From Macrobrachium rosenbergii (lineage: Eukaryota; Arthropoda; Malacostraca; Decapoda; Palaemonidae), in contig NC_089792.1 of the NCBI RefSeq assembly GCF_040412425.1, positions 21,269,789 to 21,333,788 of the forward strand: DNA of 64,000 bases. Reading direction: 5' to 3'. How positions within the stretch are numbered: the stretch's first letter is position 1; every line of letters starts with the position of its first letter. A program made the position numbers and the translations under genes. The notes under the pieces were generated by a model that was not told where the DNA came from, did not search any database, and saw only the letters and a program-made list of their open reading frames with translations. Shown in pieces: positions 25,470-36,059 of the stretch.

Positions 25470-28110
25470 TGTTATACGTCTTATGTGTATACATAATGGT
25501 TTTTACCGCAATCCAAATATCGACGATTCTACATGTGACTGTCTCTTGGTGAGGAATAGTATGGCTCGGTCACAGAATTCAGAATCTTCGTTCGTATTGT
25601 GGAGACTGTAATGCAAAGCACAGTGAGTGGCTAAATTCACATTCCACAGATCAACATGGCCGGTCTGCTCTTGAATTCTGTGTATCCTCCGATTCTGTCC
25701 AGCTAATTGAGGAACCCACGCACATTTCTGGTATTAGATCAGACTTCATATTCACAGATGCTCCAGCTATTGTCAAGTCCAAGGTCTGTGAATAAATAGG
25801 CACTTCTGATCATTGCGCCATTGAGATGGATATATCTGTCAATCCGTATATTCCTGATGCCACCATTGGAAAAAACGGTCTGGCTAAAATCCAGAGTCAG
25901 TTGGAATCGCATTATTCAAGCTTGTCAGGCACTTGATATTTTAGATGCCATATTAGATCCTAATCCCAAGAAGTTAAATGAAATGCTGATGGCTATTTTA
26001 ATAAGATATGACCCTAAAACGTCATCAAATTTAGGGCAAATGACCAGCCATGGTTTGATGATACATGTAGACGAGCCTACCATGTCAAGCAGATCAAATT
26101 CAACACATAGAGACGAAATCGTTCAAATAAAAATTACACCATTTTTGTTGAGTCTCGCCTTCCTGCGAATAGAACTGCCATGCAGTAGAGAGCAATTACA
26201 ATAATTCATTGAAGAGGAAACTTGACGGTGTTACTCGGCCTCATCTATGGTGGACCAAACTGTCATGATATTAATTCTAGGAACAAGGTCGTCTTCCATT
26301 CCACCACTAGTTTAACAGATGATGGTAGATTGGTTACTGGCGGGCTGAACTGCTTCATCGAAGCAGTTAGCTGAGGATGTCCCCTCCCTAATACTCGTCA
26401 TCCAGAACCTATTCTTACAAAATTTGAATTTCGCTTTAGGGATGTTAAGAAAATTCTGGATAATCTTGATAGCTGGGGTGGAGAAGATCCTGATGGTTTC
26501 TTCCCTTTATTTTTTTTAATGTTTCTAGTGTGTTGTCTCCCAAGATTAGTAGATTCTGTAGATATTTAAGTCGATGTCGTATCATTGCGGATGAGCGCAA
26601 GTTTAGCAACACAATGCCTGTTCTAAAGAGCGGCATATCTGCAGACTGCAGTAACTACAAGCCAGTTTCTATTCTCCTCGTGCTCTCCAAAGTTGCTGAA
26701 AACTTATTTTTAAGCCACCATATAAGTATGTGGAATCTAAAGGATTGTTAGCTGACAGTCATAATGCAAATAGGAAGCAGTTAGGTACCTGCGATGCTCT
26801 TTTAGACTTGACATACCATTTGCAAGGGAACCTCGATAAGGGTTTTGAGTGCACAGTAATTCAAATAGATTTGTGCTGTTTTCGATTTAGTAAATCTCAA
26901 GTCACTTATTTATGAACTCAAAATCTTGGATTGGTGGGTGTGTTTTAAGATTACTTCAAGATTCCTTAAGGCAGGCAGCAGCGAGTTGCCTTGGACGGGA
27001 TCTTTATTTAACCAAAACCTATTTTGTCTGAGGTTCCACAGGGTAGTGTTCTTGGTCCACTGTTATTTTTAGTGTATAAAGTGGTATGGTTGTTGGCCTG
27101 GGAAAAAAATTGCTCAGGATGCCTATGATGCAACACTTGTGGTGTAGTAATATCTCCACTTATGAGAAATGAAGCTGCCCTCGGCCTCATTAGAACATGG
27201 ACCAGATCAGTGAATGGTGTAGTCGGTGGGGTATGAGGCTGAACTCCAGTAAAACGAAAACTACTGTTGATTAGCAGATCTCATGCAGATTTCCCACCCC
27301 ATCCTCCCTTCAGGTGGATGGGACTTTGCTGAATGAGTCTGAAGCTTTAACTATCCTAGGTGTAACTTTTGACTCACATCTAACTTTTGAGAAACATCTA
27401 ATGAAAGTTTCAGCAAATGCCGCACGAAAGTTAGGTATCGTTCGTAAGGCCTCATATGTTTATAGCAGTGATAAAATCAGTGCAACCTGTTTTAGGTCGT
27501 TTGTACTTCCTTTACTAGAATACTGTTCTCCGGTGTGGATGTCTGCTTCTGCCGGAGATTTACCTTTTTTAGATAGAATGGTTCGTGGTGGTAGGTTTCT
27601 GTTTCCTAATAGTAGCAGTTATGACTTACTTATGGTCTCTTGTTTGTCACTTTTTCGTTAGTTGTATTTCAAGAGATCTTTCACATTCACAATTGATCCC
27701 TGATCCTCTTTACCTCCCGAGAGCAACCAGACTCGCTCAACAGCAGCAACAATATGCAGTAAATGTGGCCTCGCTGTCGAACTTCTCAGTTCCAGAGGTC
27801 CCTTATTCCTCACACTGTTGGACTGTGGAACAGCCTCCCAGAGGATGTCGTGCAATTGGAACTTCAGAAGTTCAAGCGAAGATGCAATGCATTACTACCC
27901 TAATACTATTCTCCTTGTATTTTAATATATTTTTATCTATTTATCAATTTAATAATTTATTTTACATTTTTAATAAGTAGGATCTCTTCTTTATATATTT
28001 CCTTTATCTCCTCTTACTTCTTCCTAATGAACACCATATTCTTTGGAAGCTTGAATTTCAAATCAATGGCCCTGTGGGCTTGTTCCATATGAATATGTTT
28101 CATCTTCTGA
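25470..28110 (+). mobile_element. CR1/Jockey-like non-LTR retrotransposon, 5'-truncated, copy 1
   Basis: The order of recognisable coding is endonuclease, then RT, then thumb/C-terminus, then 3' UTR. Endonuclease: YRNPNIDDSTCDCLL, GDCNAKHSEWLNSHS, RSDFIFTDAP and SDHCAIEMDI (25500-25850). RT: QKAV/NYKPVSILLVLSK near 26650, then VPQGSVLGPLLF near 27035-27070; the YADD box is disrupted. C-terminal part: the frame at 27314-27661, including TILGVTFDSHLTFEKHL and LPLLEYCSPVW. Multiple stops and frameshifts make it inactive. The 3' end reads TTCCATATGAATATGTTTCA then TCTTCTGA, followed by an (AAT)n tail. Clade assignment is by motif memory only. Confidence 0.85.
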
Positions 28111-28112
28111 AA

Positions 28113-28177
<65 letters not shown>
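28111..28177. repeat. (AAT)n tail of LINE copy 1
   Basis: AAT trinucleotide run directly after the LINE 3' UTR. The same junction is seen at 49565, so it is probably the element's own terminal repeat, later expanded. Confidence 0.92.
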
Positions 28178-28179
<2 letters not shown>

Positions 28180-29147
28180 TAAGTCACTAAAATGGTGAAG
28201 AAATCCACAGTGGTGTAAGTGTAAATATATAATAGAAATGTATATACAAACGAGAGCTTCCAGAGCCTGCTGGATTTCTTGACCATTATTATTATCATTA
28301 TTCTGCAAACATTCGGCAGAAGGTAATGTAAAAAAATAAAAGATCCGAAGAAATAAGGATCATAGGACTTATAACTTACCATTAGCGAACAATGACTAAA
28401 TTTATTGATGGACCATCGACATTTTCAGTAAGATTTAATCTTAGCTTCCGGTCATGTTTAGAAAATTGTTATCTGTAATGTTTAAATGTTTTGATTTTAT
28501 GTTCTCTTTTTTAGATTTATTTAAGCTTTTCTGCTTCATAGAAAGATTATAATCATATCTTATGTACGACTGGTTAAGTGGAGTTTATGAGGTCGTTTAT
28601 AACTTATATGTAAGAATGAATATGCATTCTGTTTTGTTCCTTTGAAAGGAATGTGCTGCCGTTCTTTTTTTTTTTCATTACTCCTTTCAAATAGAATAAA
28701 CTTGTCATTTCTTATGGAGGTACTCATTTACATCGATGATTTTCTAACCCATGTGCGCCCCGTATTCACCAGCAAATCCAGGTGGAAGGCTTTTATATCC
28801 GAGGATTGGGGAATCGTGACTTCGAATGCATGTCGGGTTGAGTGAGTGTTGACCTGGATAGTGGCGTGTTGGAACACTTGTTTAGAAGACAGACACCTTT
28901 TTGAATCCTTTTTTCTTCTTTGCAATGGTCCGCTTAAATCAGATATGCTTCGCTTGTAAGAGGCCCCTTGTTGTCAGCAACAGCAATTTGATTAAGAGTT
29001 GGTTCACAGAATCGGGTGTGGTTGGAAGAAATGGATTCAATCGGTTATATCTTGAGATGGTGATTTTGAAAGACAAAAGAAAGTTATTAACCAATGTCTC
29101 TTCACAAATGCAACCAGTACACGTTTATATTATGCCATCGTCATTGA

Positions 29148-29197
29148 ATAATAATAATAATAATAATGATAATAATAATAATGATAATAATAATACT
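29148..29197. repeat. (AAT)n microsatellite with GAT interruptions
   Basis: AAT run with occasional GATAAT units. Confidence 0.9.
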
Positions 29198-29295
29198 GGC
29201 CACAGTCCCGATTCAAACTCCGAAATATCCACCGTCAACTTTTGAGAGAATATAATAATAATGATTCCCTGTTAAGCGAATTCAGTCCAAAATTT

Positions 29296-29453
<158 letters not shown>

Positions 29454-30945
29454 TAGTCTTACTAGTAAGGAGACCAGGGCTTTTCGTAGTGAGAAATCAA
29501 GCTGAAACAATCTCTTCTTTCATTGAGATCCTCCTCAATGGGCTAATGTCTTGTGAAAGTGACATGGGTTCGCCATAGAGTATTTATATTTTACGTTGGC
29601 GTTACATGACGGGCAAAGGACGGTTGTTCGGACAGAAATGCTTCTATGCTCTTTCTCATTATTTCTTTTGGCAGAGATGATATTTGATCATCTTTCTCCT
29701 ATCTTCCTGTCTGCCCCTTTTAGCATATTCCACCAATGGTTTAAAATTCTGAGAAGAATTAAAAAACATCTCAGAGTACCACCGATCTTTTAAAAAGTCT
29801 GGAGAAAAAGGTTAATGTCAAAAACATATCTCAGGGTACCAGTGAGAGTATCACTTCCACAGAGATTTTTGTGTTATTAATACCTTACAATGAGTCTGTA
29901 TATGCTGGGCACACCAGTAAAAACTAATTGCGAGATATCGCGAACATTATGTGTATATTTTATTTAGCGAGATATTTCAGTTCTTTGTTTAGTGTGAGTG
30001 GCATAAACGAATGAATGAGCTTGTCAGCCTGTATTCAGTAAAGAATACGAAACCTGTATTCTTATTTGTATACTTTTATGTCTTTCTGTTTGCCATCTGT
30101 ACCAGACGTTAAATACTTTTTTTTTTGGGGGGGGAGTGCGTTCCAGCACCCTCATCCACCTTTCTCAGTTCCATCCACTAAAAAATTATGTAAAGCATTT
30201 TCATTATGCATTTGCCAGAATGGTGGCTCCTATTTTAGGCATTTTCTTTACTGATATAGTTTGGCCGTATTTATGCTGCTGAAAATGTCAGTTAGGTAAA
30301 AAAAAATAACCAAAGAAAAATCTTTAAATCAGTACTGCTTCAACTATTCGCAGTTCCATGGCCTTGTGTGTTGCAAGGCTGTTCAAATTTGTTAATATTG
30401 TCTATACTTAATCATTCATAAATTATGGACTTTATTAATATAAATCATCATCACCAACTCCTCCAGCGCTTTTGTAAAATAACGTCATCCCAGTCTTTCC
30501 TGTGCTTTTTCTTCCACAAATATCCACTCATCTCCAGCCTCCTTTCTCATAATTCTTATCGAAATAGGTGTGAGTCTTCCAGCTCTGTTTCTTCTCACAA
30601 GAGCCCAGCTGACATTGCCACGTACTGTTTTTCCAGTTTAATTAATTAAATATAAAATTAACTATATGACACTTGAAAGCTGAGAGAGATTGTTAATAAA
30701 GTACTGGGGTTACCGATTTTAATCCTACATTCTAGATAGTGTCACAAATAATATGGTATTGTTCGAATAACAGTGACCCATGCAAGGAAAAGTTGCTTCT
30801 CAGGACGTGATTGGGCATCAAAATTAAAACCAAAATATCCCTTGCTTAAAGGCGCGATTTCCTCTGACAAAGATTTAAAGATTGCGTGTGTCAGACCCTT
30901 AGTAGTTGAGCTGTTAAGCATACTTGTTTCAGGTTTCTTAATTTA

Positions 30946-31062
30946 CACAAACACACACACACACACATACACATATATACACATATATATGTACATATAT
31001 TTATATATATATAGGATATATATATATATAACCATATATACATTTATATATATATTTCTTGA
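30946..31062. repeat. CA/TA microsatellite cluster
   Basis: ACACAC runs followed by ATATAC and TATATA stretches. Confidence 0.9.
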
Positions 31063-31199
31063 CCGCCTCCTCCTCCTCCTGTATAAATGCTGTTTTCAAA
31101 AAGTTTTTTACCTCTTTCATCCTGCAAAGTCTCCACGTGTCTTAAGTTTACTTGGATGTTTTTTTATTTAACACACTTTTATTAAGTTCATTTTAAGTT

Positions 31200-31258
31200 T
31201 ATATTTATATATATATATTTACTGGTTCTTTAATGTGTAAATATATATATATATATTA
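31200..31258. repeat. TA-rich inverted pair
   Basis: Two TA runs separated by TTACTGGTTCTTTAATGTGTAAA, between AAGTTTATATT and ATTTAAGTT. Confidence 0.6.
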
Positions 31259-31378
31259 TTTAAGTTCAACTGATTTTATATTTTAATTTATTTTTTTATG
31301 TTCTGAGAAAATTATCAAACCTTTTAACTATTTTGCGGGAATGTCCACATGTTTAATTTATAATGTTTTGATTTCCAG

Positions 31379-31548
31379 ATATAGTCACCATCGTAGAAAC
31401 CATTGACTGAATAAATGTCAGCGGACTGGTTCTGTATGTGTTCGGCCGTCCCGCGGCCTCTTTTTCCAGATCCTCCGATGGTCCGAATGGACATATATAA
31501 TATGGGTACGTATATCCTGGGCTATATCGTTTATAAATATACAGACAG
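31379..31548 (+). pseudogene. KCNQ: Decayed copy A of the KCNQ S3-S4 exon
   Basis: It starts after a tttccag acceptor with ATATAGTCACCATCGTAG, identical to copy B, which encodes (D)IVTIV of S3. It ends at CAGACAG before a gtaagaag donor. The 3' part ATGGACA...GGGTAC...TCCTGGGCTATATCGTTTATAA corresponds to the [20 protein letters not shown] block of KCNQ channels. The length (170 nt) leaves the correct phase, but a TGA after ETID and later stops and frameshifts remove S3 and S4. The S4 arginines are not readable in one frame. It is a tandem duplicate of 31764-31953. Confidence 0.8.
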
Positions 31549-31763
31549 GTAAGAAGGGCGTGGGTGGTTATGAATATATAAAGATTTTTTAAAAATTGCA
31601 TCTCTCTCCTGTCTTGTCAAATCTATCTATCTGGCTATCTCATGTTTTTGTATTCTATACTTTATACAAGATTCTCGAGAGATTTGAGAAAAAATCAAAC
31701 TGACCAACGTTGCAAAGTCTCTCCCATGTCTGTAGGTCTCAGTGGATGTTTTTGTGTTTGCAG
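31549..31763 (+). other. Spacer between the two S3-S4 exon copies
   Basis: 215 bases containing short TCTA repeats and the acceptor region of copy B (GGATGTTTTTGTGTTTGCAG). The stretches before the two copies are alike (CAAAGTCTCC...TGTCTTAAGTTTACTTGGATGT before copy A; CAAAGTCTCT...TGTAGGTCTCAGTGGATGT before copy B), showing that the duplication includes flanking intron. Confidence 0.65.
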
Positions 31764-31953
31764 ATATAGTCACCATCGTAGCATCCATTGCTGTCCTTGT
31801 CAGCGGATCTGGAGATGGAAGCCTCTCTCTGGTCTGTCGTCCTCGGCTCTCTCGGTTTTTCCAGATCTCTCCGGATGGTCAGGAAGGACAGGGACTGTCT
31901 TAAAACTTGATGGAAACTCCTGGCTCTCTCTCTCTACGCCTCTCTCATGGCAG
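31764..31953 (+). pseudogene. KCNQ: Damaged copy B of the KCNQ S3-S4 (voltage sensor) exon
   Basis: It is bounded by a good acceptor (tttgtgtttgcag) and donor (gtaagg), and begins in the phase left by the exon at 3498-3580. It reads (D)IVTIVASIAVLVSGSGDG, a clear KCNQ S3. Across S4 the sequence is still alignable by eye (CTCTCGGTTTTTCCAGATCT, CCGGATGGTC, GGACAGG, then AAACTTGATGGAAACTCCT and TACGCC..TCATGGCAG), but extra CT dinucleotides and single-base indels destroy the frame and a TAA follows. At 190 nt it is longer than the ~176 nt expected from the next exon's phase and from family memory. It could be a pseudo-exon or an assembly consensus error in a CT-rich region. No intact alternative is present in this window. 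Confidence 0.8.
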
Positions 31954-32091
31954 GTAAGGACAGTGCTTTTCTTGGTGATGATCAGAATTTTTTCTCTCTC
32001 TCTCTCTCTCTGTCTCTCTCATCTCTCTATCTGTCTATCTCAGTCTGTATTCTGGGGACAAGATTGCTCAGCGAGATCTAAAAAAATTAAC

Positions 32092-32122
<31 letters not shown>

Positions 32123-32161
32123 AGGTAAAAGGACAGGACTGTCTTTTCCTTTGAGATATCT

Positions 32162-32197
<36 letters not shown>

Positions 32198-32333
32198 GGA
32201 CAGGTAAGGACAGTGATATATTTTCTTGGTGATATTTGTGGTCAACTCTCTCTCTCTCTCTCTCTATGACAGGTAAGGACAGTGCTTTCTTGGTGATATT
32301 TGTGGCCAACCTCTCTCTCTTTCTCTCTCTCTC

Positions 32334-32340
<7 letters not shown>
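31946..32340 (+). repeat. Tandem CT-tract / GACAG-GTAAGGACAG modules
   Basis: Four modules share CAG|GTAA(A/G)GGACAG, each preceded by a long CT tract and three followed by CTTGGTGATATTTGTGG-like sequence. GT junctions are at 31954, 32125, 32204 and 32273. The first is the real donor of exon copy B; the others repeat that exon end and donor. Each therefore looks like a polypyrimidine tract plus AG fused to a donor. Confidence 0.8.
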
Positions 32341-32390
<50 letters not shown>

Positions 32391-32391
32391 G
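32330..32391. repeat. (ATT)n microsatellite
   Basis: ATT run following the last CT tract. Confidence 0.97.
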
Positions 32392-33368
32392 TTAGACAAA
32401 GACCACAGTTAGATTTTGATTTTGGAGTTATGAAAAGAATACTTGCTGCAATAAACCCATAATGATCATTTTTTGTATAAGTTACATTAGATACATATGG
32501 CCTGTGATTTAATTCATTTAGCTTATGAGACTCTTGTATGTCTGCCATGTCAATATTGTATTTTTATATATTTAATTTTTTTACAGCTTTTTATTGCCAT
32601 GTTTCATTTCATCTCACAACTACACAACCATTTTTTTTTTATTTTAGGCTCAAACATTGAGAATTGATTGTATCCTTTTCCGGTATGTAATAACATGTTG
32701 CATGTGTTCTTAAAAGTATTATTTGAAAACAAGTTGGACTGATAAACTACTGTACTTTGTAACGAAATTTATTTGTTATTTGAAAAAATGTTGTATAGCC
32801 CGGTTATGTATTTTATTTATTTGGTTTGTAATTTAACATATTTGATATTGTAGCTGAATTATTGTAAAATCAATGAACAATAAAATTATTTACATAAATG
32901 TTTCAAAAATTAACCTAACCTAACTTGGCCTTGGTAACCATGCAGAATTTTACTAATTAATGTAATTTAATCGGTGAAATAATTAAGTCATCAAGCATGA
33001 TGATGTTTATGCAAACTCAGCAGTTATTATGCATAATTATGAATTTATCATATCCGCCCCATCAAATGTCAGCACGGCTCGATGTGCAAGAGGTTTTGTT
33101 TTCACTCCCTCGCTGCCTCGTAATTCCCCGGCAAGATCCTCTCCCGCCCGGAACATTTAATCCTTTTATGGAAAGAAGATCCTTCAAGGCCTTCCAGAGA
33201 AAGTCTGGTTTAATTTCGAGACTTTTCTTTCCTCAGAGGATTGTTTGTGTACGCTTGTGTCTGTATGTGTGTGTGTGTGTGAGCGATAAAAGAAAGAGAG
33301 AGAGAGGAAAAAAAGAGAGAGACTTGATAGGATCATGTCTGATTTGCTGTTATGATCTCTTTCCGCAG
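32392..33368 (+). other. KCNQ: KCNQ intron before the S5 exon
   Basis: Mostly plain AT-rich sequence. A GC-richer stretch at 33040-33240 and a GT/GA microsatellite at 33267-33323 precede the acceptor. The open frame at 32997-33551 merges this intron with the S5 exon, and its first half is not protein-like. Confidence 0.75.
33267..33323. repeat. GT / GA microsatellite
   Basis: GTGTGTGTGTG followed by AGAGAGAGAG with A-rich interruptions. Confidence 0.9.
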
Positions 33369-33494
33369 GAACTACTCACAACCGTGTACATAGGATTTCT
33401 TGGGTTGATCTTCTCTTCTTTCCTTATCTACCTCGTTGAAAAAGACAACAATGAAAACTTCAAGCATTTTCCTGATGCCCTTTGGTGGGGCGTT
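33369..33494 (+). CDS. KCNQ: KCNQ potassium channel exon: S5 and turret/pore start
   Basis: This 126-nt, phase-0 exon has acceptor tttccgcag and donor gtaagt. It encodes 42 residues: [20 protein letters not shown] (S5), [20 protein letters not shown] (turret and pore-helix start), then GV. It aligns throughout with KCNQ1 ([20 protein letters not shown]) and KCNQ2 ([20 protein letters not shown]), as I recall them. The turret is short, like KCNQ2-5. The Trp in S5 of KCNQ2-5 that retigabine-type openers need is Val here, as KCNQ1 has Leu. The protein acts as a tetrameric plasma-membrane K+ channel. The exon size equals that of the corresponding vertebrate exon from memory. Confidence 0.97.
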
Positions 33495-35948
33495 GTAAGT
33501 ATTTTCTTTTCGTTTTCTGCTAAAGGCATCAAGTCCTTTTTTTTCCTATAGGCCAAATAACCATTTTCACGTTTCTGACTTATCCAGGTTTCGGTTTGCA
33601 GGTTTCACCTTGTCACTGAAAGTACTTGCGCCTCCCTGATATAAAATATTAGCTTAGAATGTTTATTAGGTCATTCATTCAAAACACGTTTTACTAGAAA
33701 GAATTAAACATCAACAAAATGCGTCTGCCGTTTACATTGACGATCCCATTCAGCGTAAAAGCTTCGTATAGTTTCTCTGATAATTCTACGCTTTCCCTCG
33801 AGACCTGAATAGCCTCATCTGTAAAATGTAAAATTTTAAGAACCACTTGAAACCCAGGTTTTTTTATTCTTTGTCATTTTATAATAGTGGTCTGAAGATT
33901 GAAGACTGCAAACGCTAAGGTTGCAGTAGATGATCTGGCTTGTTGAGAATGTGACAAATATGAAAGAGGAAAGAAGCATAAACAGAAAAAACCAACACTA
34001 GGAAAGAGTGAAATTAGTATATAATATTACAAATTAGCATATAATATTATAGTGATTTAATTATCCTCGTGAGTCCATCAGACTGCTTCAGTAGTAAGTG
34101 TCCTAGACATGATTGAGTGAGCAAAGGGTCAGTAGTCTGCCTGTCACGTTAGGAGCCTTGAAATGTTAATAAATTTTAGATGTACTATTGAATGAAAAGT
34201 CAGTCAGTTTCCTTGGCAGTCAGTAGGCCTGCTGTGGGAGTGACTCTTATCCAACAGCCGTAAAAGAAACTCAATTAAGTAAAGTACAGATTATTTGTAA
34301 GTGTTTAAACAATGACAGAGGTACATTTGATGGCGTTTTCCGTACATTTTTTTCCTCTATTTTTCTTACATTTTAGTGTTTCATTGGAGCAGCTTTTGTA
34401 GAATTTTTTTTTTTTACTTTAAGGCAATATTTTCTTTAGATGTAAAAGCTATTTAATTTTGTTGTCATTATAATGTCCTTCTTTTACCACAGGTTATTTG
34501 TATATTTTAGTTTTTATAAAGTTCTTGATATTAATGTATTTATAACTACTTCTGTTACAAGTGTGAAATATATAGGTTGATTGAAAAATATATAACATGA
34601 GCTTCAGTTATCTTGAAACGTCAGGTTCATTATAGAGTATAAAAATCAACCTCACAATGCAGCATGAAACATAACTTTATCACAGAAATATTATATTGAA
34701 TATACTTTCGTAATATCTTATCGTACTGGCTCCTACTAAATTCTCAAAATAATCGACACTTTGTTGGACTCAGATTCATGATTCTAATGCCGTTTATCTT
34801 GCCAACAATAAAGTTGTCAATGCTCCAACTGTTTGCAACAAGTATCTCCTGACAGTGGGTAACGAGATTAGTTCATAAATTTATACGGGGCACGATCTTA
34901 AAAATACCTCCTAAACATAATAATGATTTATTGAAACCCAGGATGATTATCAGCATTTGTGGCACTTAACTGTACTTCGACTAAATATTACAAATGAACA
35001 TCATTAATAATGTTTATGACTGAATTCTGTATTTTGAAACAATACAAATCTACAATAAAATTGTAGCTTTCGACGTATGCGCCAAAGTCCCGTTCAGCCA
35101 ACAGGTTAAGAATGTGAGGAATAGGAAAAGCGATAATCGTCCCCGGTACTGCCTTTCATCAATTAGTTGGTCATTATTGGAGCTTTGGAAGACATAGTAC
35201 CAGGTCCTTCAAGAAACTGGTTTAAACTCTGTAGAATTGAAAACTAGTTTGTATGTATGACTATATCATCTTGTGAATGCTATTCCCTACGTTATCGACG
35301 AACTGAGCTTCTGTGCTTTACTTTTCATAATAAGAAAGTGTTATGCACTTCTTGCCATATGGAGTGTAAAACTGTTGTTTGCCTTATATGAAATGAGATG
35401 GGCAACGCAGTTTACAAAAGGTCCGAGTCACAGACCTTTAGAGCTCCGACGGCCATGGTGACAGCTAATATGTAAAACTATTAGATTTCCTTTGATTAGG
35501 ATAAGCTTTACTTTTGTAATACGGACGCACTTGGAATATAATTCCGCGCTTATTGTTTCAATAATATCAGTGTCGGTTTTTTTTTACGTAGATATTCGAA
35601 TGAATTCGTACCAAGAAAACATTTTCATAGAATTCTTAAGACTATCTGCTGAATATTGCAATGAGAGGCGAATTGGAGAACCAGTATTAGCAATTCAAAA
35701 AAGCCCTCATGCTGAAATGAAAATCTCCAGCGAAAGAACTCAAGCAGTTATGAGACTGAATGTGCGATGACGTCCACTTCCACAGAGATGTCATTGAAGG
35801 TTTTGGGAGTTAGCTGCTGCCTAAGTTAAAGAGTTCAGTTGCCTCCTTGCCTGTTATGTATAATTTTAATTGTGGATCTGAATTAATTCTTTCACTGTAT
35901 AGAATAGTGTTTCAGAGATTTGTATGGCTGTTTTCATTACCCTTTCAG
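33495..35948 (+). other. KCNQ: KCNQ intron between S5 and filter/S6 exons
   Basis: 2.45 kb of AT-rich sequence without recognisable repeats or exons. It ends in a CCCTTTCAG acceptor. I looked for an alternative pore exon and saw none. Confidence 0.85.
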
Positions 35949-36059
35949 ATTACGCTGTGTACTGTAGGGTACGGTGATGCTGTACCAAACACTTGGGGTG
36001 GCAAGATGATCGCATCAGGATGTGCGCTTCTGGGTATTTCCTTCTTCGCCCTGCCAGCT
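35949..36059 (+). CDS. KCNQ: KCNQ potassium channel exon: selectivity filter and S6
   Basis: This 111-nt, phase-0 exon runs from cctttcag to gtaagc and encodes [20 protein letters not shown] then [23 protein letters not shown] is the K+ selectivity filter; most vertebrate KCNQ have TIGYGD. The residues after the filter are AVP: KCNQ1 has KVP and KCNQ2 has KYP, where the Tyr confers TEA block. S6 carries the FFALPAG hinge typical of KCNQ (completed by GG in the next exon) in place of the PVP of Shaker channels. Splice boundaries coincide with those of vertebrate KCNQ genes as I recall them. Confidence 0.97.
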
